From positions 1-8,806 of the forward strand of contig JAIEOG010000092.1 of the NCBI GenBank assembly GCA_019750655.1: DNA of 8,806 nt, given 5' to 3'. Position 1 is the first letter of the stretch. Every line of letters begins with the position of its first letter. The DNA comes from a bacterium. GTDB taxonomy: Bacteria > Bdellovibrionota > FAC87 > UBA2466. The translations under genes and the position numbers were made by a program. The notes beneath the pieces were generated by a model. That model did no database searches. It was not told the DNA's origin and was given only the letters and a program-made list of their open reading frames with translations. Of the stretch, positions 1-5,639 are shown piece by piece.

Positions 1-1
1 A

Positions 2-1021
2 GAGACCGTTGAAGTAAAAGTTTTCACCGAGAACAACGGCGCTAGTTCGGAGGGCTTTAGACTTCCTGGGGCTCACACGGAACTCACTTGGAAAGCCGAT
101 GAGGGCGCGTATGTCGGCCGCTTCGCCGTTCCGGAGTTTGCGAGCAGTAAATCCATCAAAGAAGACGACCAAAGGTTTTGGATCCGGGGCCCGAACTTCT
201 ACGTCTTTGCCGGCAATGGCATCAATGCAAAGCACAAGTTTTTCGGCGTGAGAATGCAGCCTCCCAAAGTCGACGACAAGAAACCCACTATCCAGGCCGT
301 GCAACCCACAGCAGTGGATGCGACGACTATGCTCCTAAAATTCACTGTGGAAGACGAATCCGGAATCGAGGAAGTGCACACCCGAGTCGAAACGGAGAAC
401 CACCCTTACGTGGGACATTCCTTTCGTCCTGAGAGTTTAGAATGCAAGAAAGAAGCGACGCGCTGGACGTGCGAGGCGCTATACCATTTTCCCCAAGCGC
501 TTCCTGGAAAGACTGTCGCAACCATCGGCGCGAGCGATAATTCCGGCAATGGAGACTACGTGCAGTCGAAAGGAGATATCTTTGGCTTTTCCTGGCCCTC
601 CCGAGCTCGGGAAGAAGCCGACGGGCAATTCCCCGAAATCCGATCCATCCGCTTTGTCGAGCAGAAGGGCGTTAAGTTTAAACTCGCAATTGAACATTCG
701 GCCTCCCCGGATTTCCAGAGAATCGGATTTATGATCGGAGAACCCCGGGGCGACGCTTATATGCACTTTAGCTTTCAGGATGCGAAACTAGCTCGCACGG
801 CTCCCGATAAAACTGAAGCGACATTTTCTCTTGAGCATTCTTATGTCATCCACGACGCCACTAAAATCGACCGACTCCAGATGCAGGTTTGGGGAGTGAA
901 TGGGATGACGACTTCTAAGGACCTGCCGGTCGCCATCCTCAAGCAGTTGGACTTGAGCCCTCTTGGCCAACCGATCGTCGAGCCAGAAATCAAAGAAGTG
1001 GAATTCCTGATCCACCCATAA
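2..1021 (+). CDS. 3' part of a surface/periplasmic protein with Ig-like domains (5' truncated)
   Basis: The reading frame is open from base 2 to the TAA at 1019-1021 (339 residues), so the start lies before the window. The visible part is a chain of probable beta-sandwich units. One begins after a DDKKPTIQAVQPTAVD linker (around residue 90) and contains FTVEDESGIEEV and a terminal ASDNSGN. A second begins at FPEIRSIRFVEQ. The D-x-x-P-x-I opening and the D-N-S/A-G-N closing motif are typical of bacterial Ig-like domains in exported multidomain proteins. Two cysteines, in LECKKEATRWTCE, are spaced to form a disulfide, which supports an extracytoplasmic location. No enzymatic motif, C-terminal membrane anchor or sorting signal is visible. 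Adhesion or envelope structure is the likely role by family analogy only. The missing N-terminus prevents any statement about the signal peptide or the total number of domains. Confidence 0.8.
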   Translation, partial: ETVEVKVFTENNGASSEGFRLPGAHTELTWKADEGAYVGRFAVPEFASSKSIKEDDQRFWIRGPNFYVFAGNGINAKHKFFGVRMQPPKVDDKKPTIQAVQPTAVDATTMLLKFTVEDESGIEEVHTRVETENHPYVGHSFRPESLECKKEATRWTCEALYHFPQALPGKTVATIGASDNSGNGDYVQSKGDIFGFSWPSRAREEADGQFPEIRSIRFVEQKGVKFKLAIEHSASPDFQRIGFMIGEPRGDAYMHFSFQDAKLARTAPDKTEATFSLEHSYVIHDATKIDRLQMQVWGVNGMTTSKDLPVAILKQLDLSPLGQPIVEPEIKEVEFLIHP

Positions 1022-1043
1022 AGCCGAGTCCGCTTGGCTTTCT
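1021..1043 (+). terminator. Candidate intrinsic terminator hairpin after the Ig-like gene
   Basis: Beginning in the stop codon, AAGCCGAG (1021-1028) pairs with CTTGGCTT (1033-1040) through eight pairs, one of them G-U. The loop is TCCG, a member of the stable UNCG class. A short T-rich tail (TTTCT, 1039-1043) follows. The U-tract is weak for a strong terminator, so it may instead be an attenuator or a 3'-end-protecting hairpin. It is the only hairpin at a gene end that I found convincing. Confidence 0.5.
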
Positions 1044-1061
1044 GGACCCTCTCCCGCCGGG

Positions 1062-1080
1062 CATGGTAGGACCTGCCATG
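1062..1080 (+). promoter_or_regulatory. 19-bp dyad over the RBS and start codon of the TetR gene (candidate autoregulatory operator)
   Basis: The sequence CATGGTAGGACCTGCCATG is an imperfect palindrome about the A at 1071, with 8 of 9 arm positions matching; the one mismatch would be a G-U pair in RNA. It covers the Shine-Dalgarno AGGA (1068-1071) and the ATG at 1078. The length and odd-numbered centre resemble TetR-family operators. In RNA the same bases could form a stem of up to six pairs with the Shine-Dalgarno in the loop. DNA operator and RNA hairpin cannot be separated from sequence alone. Confidence 0.45.
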
Positions 1081-1686
1081 GCTAAGAAACGCACACGCTC
1101 CAGCGCCGACGCGAGCCAGGAAAAAATCCTGCAAGCGGCTATCGCACTTTTTGCGCGCCATGGATTGGACCAAACTTCCTTTGCGCAGATCGCACGTGCC
1201 TGTGGCTTGAGCCAAGCGAATATTCTGTACCACTTTCAGAGCAAGGAACGGTTGATCCAGGCGATGATCTTGAAAATCGTCGCGAACAACCGTGCCACCG
1301 TGGCCACTTACCATTCACCGAAATCGACTCCACGAGAGCAGCTCACCCATTATTTTCGTGGGAATTTGGAATGGGGGCTGAAATTCCCCGACGAAACGCG
1401 CGTCATCTTGCTGATGTACTACTACGCGAGCTTCCAGCCAGCCTTCCGTGAGCTCTATGATCAGATTTTGTATTCCGCTCGCGAACGCTTAGAGACATGC
1501 TTGGAGGGGATCCAACGCGAAGAGCGGTTGAAACTGCAAACCTCCGTCAAAGCTACAGCCCAGATCCTGCACGATTGGCTCCTGGGCACACTGATCAACT
1601 TCACTACCGCCGGCAAAAAGTCCGCTACCACCACTACGCTTATGAAGGAAAAATGGGACGTCTTATTGTCCTCGCTCTTGCGCTAG
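1078..1686 (+). CDS. TetR/AcrR-family transcriptional regulator
   Basis: This is a 202-residue cytoplasmic DNA-binding protein of normal TetR length. The N-terminal three-helix DNA-binding domain spans about residues 13-60: SQEKILQAAIALFARHGLD, then the helix-turn-helix TSFAQIARACGLSQANILYHF, then SKERLI. The C-terminal all-helical domain, which in this family binds ligand and dimerises, is rich in aromatic residues (MYYYASFQPAF), and its ligand cannot be predicted. I chose ATG 1078 because AGGA lies six bases upstream. An in-frame ATG at 1063 would add MVGPA but has no ribosome-binding site. The downstream exported-protein gene begins inside this one (34-bp overlap), so the two are probably co-transcribed and translationally coupled, which makes the neighbour a likely regulatory target or partner. 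A dyad over the start region suggests autorepression. Family assignment is secure; targets are unknown. Confidence 0.92.
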   Translation: MAKKRTRSSADASQEKILQAAIALFARHGLDQTSFAQIARACGLSQANILYHFQSKERLIQAMILKIVANNRATVATYHSPKSTPREQLTHYFRGNLEWGLKFPDETRVILLMYYYASFQPAFRELYDQILYSARERLETCLEGIQREERLKLQTSVKATAQILHDWLLGTLINFTTAGKKSATTTTLMKEKWDVLLSSLLR

Positions 1687-2636
1687 CGCTAAGTGCCCAC
1701 GCTACCGACGAGGCGCCGGAGACCTGCGTCCGCACCTTCGTCGATGATTTGCGGCTTTTGCCCAAAGAAGTCGTGCCTGATTTGGTTTGGGAACTCTCCT
1801 TCCCCATGCGGACCGCTGGGCATGGGTATCTAATGAATGGAACCGGCTGGATGGGAGAGTCCGCCACGCGTCTCATCCACCACGAATACATCAATGGGGA
1901 ACGCCAGATTTGGTACTTCCGCCCGGGTACGCAGTTCGAAGATCCGGGGATCGAGACACACACGGGCTCGTTTTACATGCGCGTGCGCTTCTCGCTGGGG
2001 GGCGGACTTCCCGAGTGTCTCGTTACGCGCTTGCGGCCCGAATCCTCTATCTTCCAAGAGGCTCTCCAAGCATCGAATGAGATCTTAAACGTTTACGAAC
2101 AGCGCAAGACTGTTACGGCCGAAGAAGTACTCGCACTGAGAGAGCTTCAAACAAAATGGACCCCCGACCGCCTGTTCTTTTTCCGCCTGAAAAACCGCAG
2201 CGAGGGAAAAACGCTCTCTACTCTGGGACTGCTCGATCACAGTCCCAATCCCGGACTCTTCACCGGGCCTTACGATCCCCCCGTAACTCCCGTCCAAGGA
2301 CCAGCCTATGAAGTGACGCGGACCTTCAACCAGATGGCAGAATTCCGAGGCCCCCGCCTGCTCGCCCCTTTTGGTGCTGCAGTGCTGATGCACCGCTTAG
2401 GGACCTTTGGATACATCGAGCCCGGCGTGCGCGTGGAAGCCGTCGCTCCTAAACGCCATGGCGCGGTTTACGAGGCCGCTTTTGGTTTTCGACCCACGGA
2501 CCGAACGGCTTCCTTAGGGCCCACGCCGTTGCATGTGTGGGAAACTACGACGGAAGACTTCGTCGTGCGGTTCCCACCTTTTGCGCAACTCGCGAGCCTG
2601 TTTTATTCGTCGATGTTTTTTTGCGGTGGTTACTAG
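1653..2636 (+). CDS. Exported protein of unknown function with a GNAT/N-acyl-amino-acid-synthase-like C-terminal half
   Basis: The protein has 327 residues. The start at 1653 is chosen because it gives a clean signal peptide (MGRLIVLALALALSAHA, cleavage before TDEAP) and follows AAGGA (1645-1649), although the spacer is only 3 bases. The frame stays open upstream to 1497 but there only shadows the TetR gene. I do not recognise the whole protein. From about residue 172 the pattern FFFRLKNRSEGKTLSTLGLL, then YEVTRTF (219-225), then VEAVAPKRHGAVYEAAFGF (261-279) resembles the GNAT fold as seen in FeeM-type N-acyl amino acid synthases, where a similar P-x-H-x-x-x-Y-x-x-x-x-G-F segment closes the acyl-donor site. 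This similarity is by eye and weak. A signal peptide on such a fold is odd, because acyl-CoA and acyl-ACP are cytoplasmic. The gene overlaps the TetR gene by 34 bp and the convergent glucoamylase gene by 4 bp. Cysteines at 25, 122 and 324 could form disulfides. The gene is confident; the function is not. Confidence 0.8.
   Translation: MGRLIVLALALALSAHATDEAPETCVRTFVDDLRLLPKEVVPDLVWELSFPMRTAGHGYLMNGTGWMGESATRLIHHEYINGERQIWYFRPGTQFEDPGIETHTGSFYMRVRFSLGGGLPECLVTRLRPESSIFQEALQASNEILNVYEQRKTVTAEEVLALRELQTKWTPDRLFFFRLKNRSEGKTLSTLGLLDHSPNPGLFTGPYDPPVTPVQGPAYEVTRTFNQMAEFRGPRLLAPFGAAVLMHRLGTFGYIEPGVRVEAVAPKRHGAVYEAAFGFRPTDRTASLGPTPLHVWETTTEDFVVRFPPFAQLASLFYSSMFFCGGY
2633..2636. other. CTAG junction: overlapping stop codons of convergent genes
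   Basis: TAG at 2634-2636 ends the exported protein on the plus strand. The complement of 2633-2635 is the TAG that ends the glucoamylase on the minus strand. The palindrome CTAG therefore terminates both reading frames with a 4-bp overlap, and no hairpin with a U-tract is visible on either side. Confidence 0.9.
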
Positions 2637-4105
2637 CGGCTTCCCGCAGCAGTCTTGCGCAATGCCGCCACTTTGTCCCGCGCCTGTTTCGCGGTTAACA
2701 GCGCCGCGTGGCTCCACGTTAACTCCGAAGCGCCGCGCAGTTTTCCGCTGTAGCGATTGAACTGCTCACTTAGCTGCCCTCGCGCACCGGCACGAGAACG
2801 TACCCGATTCAGGTACGCATCGCCCCGAGCCACCACGGCTTCTAAAACCTGGGCAAACTCCGCGCTGTTGGATCGCAGCGTCTGCCCAGCTTGGGAGGGT
2901 AACTCGGAGTCCAAGCCTTTCAAAAAACTAACCAAGTTATCATCGACAGCGATTTCACCTTTTTCGGACCAGCGGGCAGCCGTGATATACAGCGCTTCGG
3001 CAAACGCACTTGTGGTTAGAAACCAGGGATTCGCTTCTGTTTTGGAATCAAGGCCATTGTACTTATCCTCTGGGTAGCGCCCGATTGCCGGAGCCAACGG
3101 AGCGCCCTTTTTGTCGAACTGTGTGCGGTTGATGGGGTAAAGCCCTTCAAAGGTATCCGACAGAGCGGAAAGCGTGAGCAAGACACGGGAATCCCAGGGG
3201 CTAAACACACCATCCTCCAGGGAACCATGGAGAGCCGCTAAGACGATTGCGGAATCCATTTGGGAGTCTTTGTAATCAAGCCCGCGCACTTGGCCGCGCG
3301 TCACTTCAATGAGCCCATTTTCCTCACTCCAAAACTCTTGTAGCGTCGCTTCGATTTTCGCGGCTTTGCGCGCATAGTGATCGGCAGCGCCCCTGTCGCC
3401 CAGACTGCGCGCAAACTCCGCGCCCACTAAGAGTGCTTTGCGTTGCACCATGCGGGTGTAGAAATGCCCACCGAGAACTTCTTCCCAAAGATCGAAGCTC
3501 GGGGCTTCTTTAAGGTTTGGGCCGGAGTCATCCCAACAAGAGGCGACAAACTCCAAATCCGCTTTGATCACCGAGTAACTTGGAAAACGGCCATCGTACC
3601 AACTCCGAGACCTTGAAGAATCCCCATTGCGGGCCATCGCCTGCGCCATGCGAATGAGCGTCGTGGCCCGAATGGCTGGCCCGTCTGTCTGTGGACGCCC
3701 CCACCCTCCATCGAAAGGCCGTCCGTCGACGAAGTACTTAGGCTCCGCAACCCCCATGCCCCAAGCAGGGCCACTCAGGCTATTCTGGCTTTGCTGCTTA
3801 ACCGAAAGCTGCACAAAATCGTCAAAAGCTGCGACCAGTTTTGCTTTTTCGGTAGCATCTTTCGAACTTTCGTACCGCTTGCGCAGCACATCCATCACCA
3901 AACCCGCATCGCGGGTCCAATGGTAGTAGTAGTCGGGCGCTGAGCGAGAGCGCGCTGCAATCACCGTCCCCCGCGCAGCGCCCGCCGGCGAAATATTTTC
4001 ATTTAGCTTCTGCCATGAAACCGGCTCTTGAAAATCCAGCCACTGGGTTAAGTCCGCACCGGACGAGCCTAAGATAAAAGAAAGACACCAAGGAATAAAT
4101 TTCAC
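2633..4105 (-). CDS. Exported fungal-type glucoamylase (GH15, glucan 1,4-alpha-glucosidase)
   Basis: The protein has 490 residues. GH15 glucoamylases release beta-glucose from the non-reducing ends of starch, glycogen and maltodextrins by an inverting mechanism. Family hallmarks occur in order: YYYHWTRDAGLVM (59-71), GGWGRPQTDGPAIRAT (133-148), SFDLWEEV (203-210), GRYPEDKYNG (342-351), NPWFLTTSAFAE (359-370) and QLSEQFNRYSG (444-454). By alignment from memory with the Aspergillus enzyme, Glu208 in LWEEV is the catalytic acid and Glu447 in SEQ the catalytic base, so it should be active. The layout matches the fungal catalytic domain. It lacks the N-terminal beta-sandwich of typical bacterial GH15 enzymes, and no starch-binding domain follows. 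The start is GTG 4105, with GAGG seven bases upstream and an in-frame TGA just before. The N-terminus MKFIPWCLSFILGSSGA is a signal peptide, so the enzyme acts in the periplasm or outside. It stands alone, divergent from the arsR operon. Confidence 0.95.
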   Translation of the reverse strand: MKFIPWCLSFILGSSGADLTQWLDFQEPVSWQKLNENISPAGAARGTVIAARSRSAPDYYYHWTRDAGLVMDVLRKRYESSKDATEKAKLVAAFDDFVQLSVKQQSQNSLSGPAWGMGVAEPKYFVDGRPFDGGWGRPQTDGPAIRATTLIRMAQAMARNGDSSRSRSWYDGRFPSYSVIKADLEFVASCWDDSGPNLKEAPSFDLWEEVLGGHFYTRMVQRKALLVGAEFARSLGDRGAADHYARKAAKIEATLQEFWSEENGLIEVTRGQVRGLDYKDSQMDSAIVLAALHGSLEDGVFSPWDSRVLLTLSALSDTFEGLYPINRTQFDKKGAPLAPAIGRYPEDKYNGLDSKTEANPWFLTTSAFAEALYITAARWSEKGEIAVDDNLVSFLKGLDSELPSQAGQTLRSNSAEFAQVLEAVVARGDAYLNRVRSRAGARGQLSEQFNRYSGKLRGASELTWSHAALLTAKQARDKVAALRKTAAGSR

Positions 4106-4120
4106 TTCCCAACCTCATGC

Positions 4121-4171
4121 TAAGTAATGCTCAGCTTTTACTGACTAATAGTAAGTAATCTGGTCTGTAAA
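4121..4171 (-). promoter_or_regulatory. Candidate glucoamylase promoter with TAAGTAAT direct repeats
   Basis: Read on the minus strand, TTTACA (complement of 4166-4171) and TATTAG (complement of 4145-4150) are separated by 15 bp, a weak sigma70-like promoter with a short spacer. TAAGTAAT occurs on the plus strand at 4121-4128 and 4152-4159. The copies start 31 bp apart, close to three helical turns; one lies in the promoter spacer and the other just downstream of the expected start. A small inverted repeat, TTACT/AGTAA (4138-4142 and 4150-4154), overlaps the -10. The pattern suggests a regulator-binding site controlling the glucoamylase. Confidence 0.3.
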
Positions 4172-4184
4172 GACTTTTTCGATT

Positions 4185-4230
4185 AGGGCTGCGTTAGGCT
4201 TGGCCGCACAGGCCCTCTTGACGCAGCCCT
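4185..4230. repeat. Perfect 10-bp-arm inverted repeat with nested GGCC stem
   Basis: AGGGCTGCGT (4185-4194) and ACGCAGCCCT (4221-4230) are perfect reverse complements. Nested almost concentrically are GGCC (4202-4205) and GGCC (4211-4214) around GCACA. Neither strand has a T-run after the stem, so it does not look like an intrinsic terminator. The right arm overlaps the -35 of the arsR promoter. It may be a cruciform, a large operator, an insulating element between the divergent genes, or one copy of a dispersed repeat. Confidence 0.7.
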
Positions 4231-4245
4231 CCAACCTGCTATAAT
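4218..4245 (+). promoter_or_regulatory. sigma70-type promoter of the arsR-SRPBCC operon
   Basis: TTGACG (4218-4223) and TATAAT (4240-4245) are separated by 16 bp, five of six and six of six matches to consensus. Transcription should begin near 4252, giving a leader of about 27 bases before the ATG at 4279. It is the best promoter in the window, so the operon would be strongly expressed unless repressed. Confidence 0.8.
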
Positions 4246-4268
4246 TAACTAAGTAGTTAATTAACTAC
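4245..4268. promoter_or_regulatory. Overlapping palindromic operator of the ArsR regulator
   Basis: Three alternating copies of one 7-mer follow: TTAACTA (4245-4251), TAGTTAA (4254-4260) and TTAACTA (4261-4267). They form two overlapping perfect dyads, TTAACTA-AG-TAGTTAA (4245-4260) and GTAGTTAATTAACTAC (4253-4268). The site begins on the last base of the -10 and covers the expected transcription start, the right place for an autorepressing ArsR dimer. The two overlapping dyads could give graded or cooperative binding. Confidence 0.75.
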
Positions 4269-4278
4269 ATGGTGAAAT

Positions 4279-4647
4279 ATGCAAGACACTCTCAGCCAAA
4301 CATTCTCAGCTCTCGCAGACCCCACCCGGCGCGCCATGCTCGCAAAGCTCTCTAAAGGAGAGGCGAATGTGTCGGACCTAGCGAAACCGTTCTTAAAGGA
4401 AATGAGCCTGCCGGCCATCACCAAGCATCTAAAAGTTCTGGAGAAGGCTGGGCTCATCACGAAAACGCGTTCCGCACAATGGCGCCCCTGCAAGATCAAT
4501 GGAATAGCGCTCAAGAATGCCGCGGACTGGATGGAGCAATACCGCGTTTTTTGGGAAGAAAGTTTCGATCGCTTAGAGGCCTACCTCAAAACGGTAGTCC
4601 CTAGAAAACCTGGGAAAGGAACTAAAAATGCCCGGAAAAAAATCTAA
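4279..4647 (+). CDS. ArsR-family winged-helix regulator (SRPBCC-linked, not metal-sensing type)
   Basis: This is a 122-residue cytoplasmic repressor. TLSQTFSALADPTRRAMLAKL (4-24) is the classic ArsR opening. ANVSDLAKPF and the recognition helix SLPAITKHLKVLEKAGLI (43-60) form the winged helix, and the wing strand is TKTRSAQWRPCKINGIAL. The metal-site motif ELCVCDL of ArsR/SmtB sensors is absent (the only cysteine is Cys71), so it is not expected to sense metals. The C-terminus (ADWMEQYRVFWEESFDRLEAYL) is characteristic of the subgroup encoded with AHSA1/SRPBCC proteins. Its gene lies behind a strong promoter overlaid by a palindromic operator, implying autorepression. The only ribosome-binding site is a weak GGTGA three bases before the ATG. 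The last 20 bp overlap the SRPBCC gene, so the two are translationally coupled. The ligand is unknown and may be delivered or shared by the SRPBCC partner. Confidence 0.93.
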   Translation: MQDTLSQTFSALADPTRRAMLAKLSKGEANVSDLAKPFLKEMSLPAITKHLKVLEKAGLITKTRSAQWRPCKINGIALKNAADWMEQYRVFWEESFDRLEAYLKTVVPRKPGKGTKNARKKI

Positions 4648-5578
4648 CACTCTTTCTATCACTCGCGTTTACGACGCTCCCGTGAAAGCCGTTTGGGACG
4701 CGTGGACGGATCCCCAGCAAGTCGCCAAGTGGTGGGGCCCGCGCGGCTTTACCATTACGACTCACAGCAAGGACCTGCGCCCCGGCGGACATTGGGACTA
4801 CACCATGCACGGCCCTGACGGCACGGACTACCCAAACACGACCGTCTACCACGAGGTTGAGACGCACGCCCGACTCGTCTACGACCACGGCGGCCACAAA
4901 GAACGCCCACCCTTGTTTCGCGTGACGGTTGTGTTCTCCGAGAACCGCGGCAAGACAACCATGGAAATGAGCATGACGCTCCCCTCTCCCGAAGCAGCAG
5001 AGGAGACGCGCAAGTTCATCAAGAAGGCAGGCGGCGAATCGACGTGGGATCGCTTGGGGGAATACTTGGCCGAGGGTAACGGCAAGCAACGTTTTATCAT
5101 CAACCGGTCCTTCGATGCGCCTATCGAAGCACTCTATGAAGTGTGGACTGATCCAAAGCATTTTGCGCAGTGGCTCCCGCCCACGGGCTTCACCATGGAG
5201 TTTCTCGAAGCGAACATTCGCCCCGGCGGCGACACGTTCTACTCCATGACGAATGGGCAGTTCACTATGTACGGCCGTGCTCATTACTTGGCACTCGAGC
5301 GGCCCAACACCATCGTCTACACGCAAGAGTTCTGCGACGCGAACAAGAAGCTATCGCGACACCCGGGCGCACCGACATGGCCAGCAACCATGCTTACGAC
5401 CGTGACCTTCACGGCCGAAGGCCCGGAGCAAACCCGCGTAACCGTTTGTTGGGAACCGCATGGCGAGACAACGTCTGAAGAATTGCAGACGTTTATCAAA
5501 CAGCGCGGCGGCATGACACAAGGCTGGACCGGCTCGTTCGATAAACTCGAAGACTACCTCGCGAAAAAAGCGAAGTAG
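4628..5578 (+). CDS. Tandem SRPBCC (AHSA1-like) double-domain protein
   Basis: The 316-residue cytoplasmic protein consists of two consecutive SRPBCC/AHSA1 helix-grip domains, about residues 8-148 and 154-313. They share visible landmarks: YDAPVKAVWDAWTDPQ / FDAPIEALYEVWTDPK, then KWWGPRGFT / QWLPPTGFT, then DLRPGG / NIRPGG, and at the ends TWDRLGEYLA / SFDKLEDYLA. Each domain is about 140-160 residues, the normal length for a single-domain family member, so this is a fusion or internal duplication. The family forms a hydrophobic cavity that binds small lipophilic ligands; no catalytic residues can be named. The start ATG 4628 follows AAAGGA (4615-4620) at seven bases, a strong site that lies inside the arsR gene. 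Co-expression with the ArsR regulator suggests a joint ligand-sensing or detoxifying unit. The two domains have diverged clearly, so the duplication is not recent. The ligand is unknown. Confidence 0.92.
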   Translation: MPGKKSNTLSITRVYDAPVKAVWDAWTDPQQVAKWWGPRGFTITTHSKDLRPGGHWDYTMHGPDGTDYPNTTVYHEVETHARLVYDHGGHKERPPLFRVTVVFSENRGKTTMEMSMTLPSPEAAEETRKFIKKAGGESTWDRLGEYLAEGNGKQRFIINRSFDAPIEALYEVWTDPKHFAQWLPPTGFTMEFLEANIRPGGDTFYSMTNGQFTMYGRAHYLALERPNTIVYTQEFCDANKKLSRHPGAPTWPATMLTTVTFTAEGPEQTRVTVCWEPHGETTSEELQTFIKQRGGMTQGWTGSFDKLEDYLAKKAK

Positions 5579-5586
5579 TGCTCGAT

Positions 5587-5615
5587 TTGACACTGCGAGG
5601 AGAGAGTCCTAATTT
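5587..5615 (+). promoter_or_regulatory. Candidate promoter of the methyltransferase gene (possibly leaderless)
   Basis: A perfect TTGACA (5587-5592) is followed after 17 bp by TAATTT (5610-5615), which keeps the T, A and final T of the -10. Initiation about seven bases downstream would fall on the ATG at 5622, so the transcript may have no leader. The alternative is read-through from the SRPBCC gene, which ends only 43 bp before the ATG. Confidence 0.5.
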
Positions 5616-5639
5616 TTCTCCATGGGAAATGGGACTCTC
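5602..5639 (+). promoter_or_regulatory. Inverted repeat spanning the methyltransferase start codon
   Basis: GAGAGTCC (5602-5609) and GGACTCTC (5632-5639) are perfect reverse complements with a 22-base interval. An inner TTTC (5615-5618) / GAAA (5626-5629) can also pair. As RNA this would place the ATG (5622-5624) in the apical loop and bury the purine-rich Shine-Dalgarno-like stretch in the stem. As DNA the half-sites are 30 bp apart centre to centre, about three helical turns, and flank the -10 element, as expected of an operator. Confidence 0.5.

Noticed and set aside
841..1314. 157-codon minus-strand frame across the Ig-like/TetR junction
   Set aside because: It overlaps two well-supported genes and the hairpin between them, and its composition is Arg/Ser-rich shadow-like with no motif.
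1497..1652. N-terminal extension of the exported protein from ATG 1497
   Set aside because: The extra 52 residues lie out of frame inside the TetR gene and look random, and they would bury the signal peptide that begins at 1653.
2612..2621. T-run near the end of the exported-protein gene as a terminator tail
   Set aside because: It encodes Phe-Phe near the C-terminus and no stable hairpin precedes it on the plus strand.
4622..5326. 234-codon open frame on the minus strand opposite the SRPBCC gene
   Set aside because: It lies entirely antisense to a gene with clear domain motifs, has no recognisable motif, and is the expected by-product of high G/C third-position codon use.
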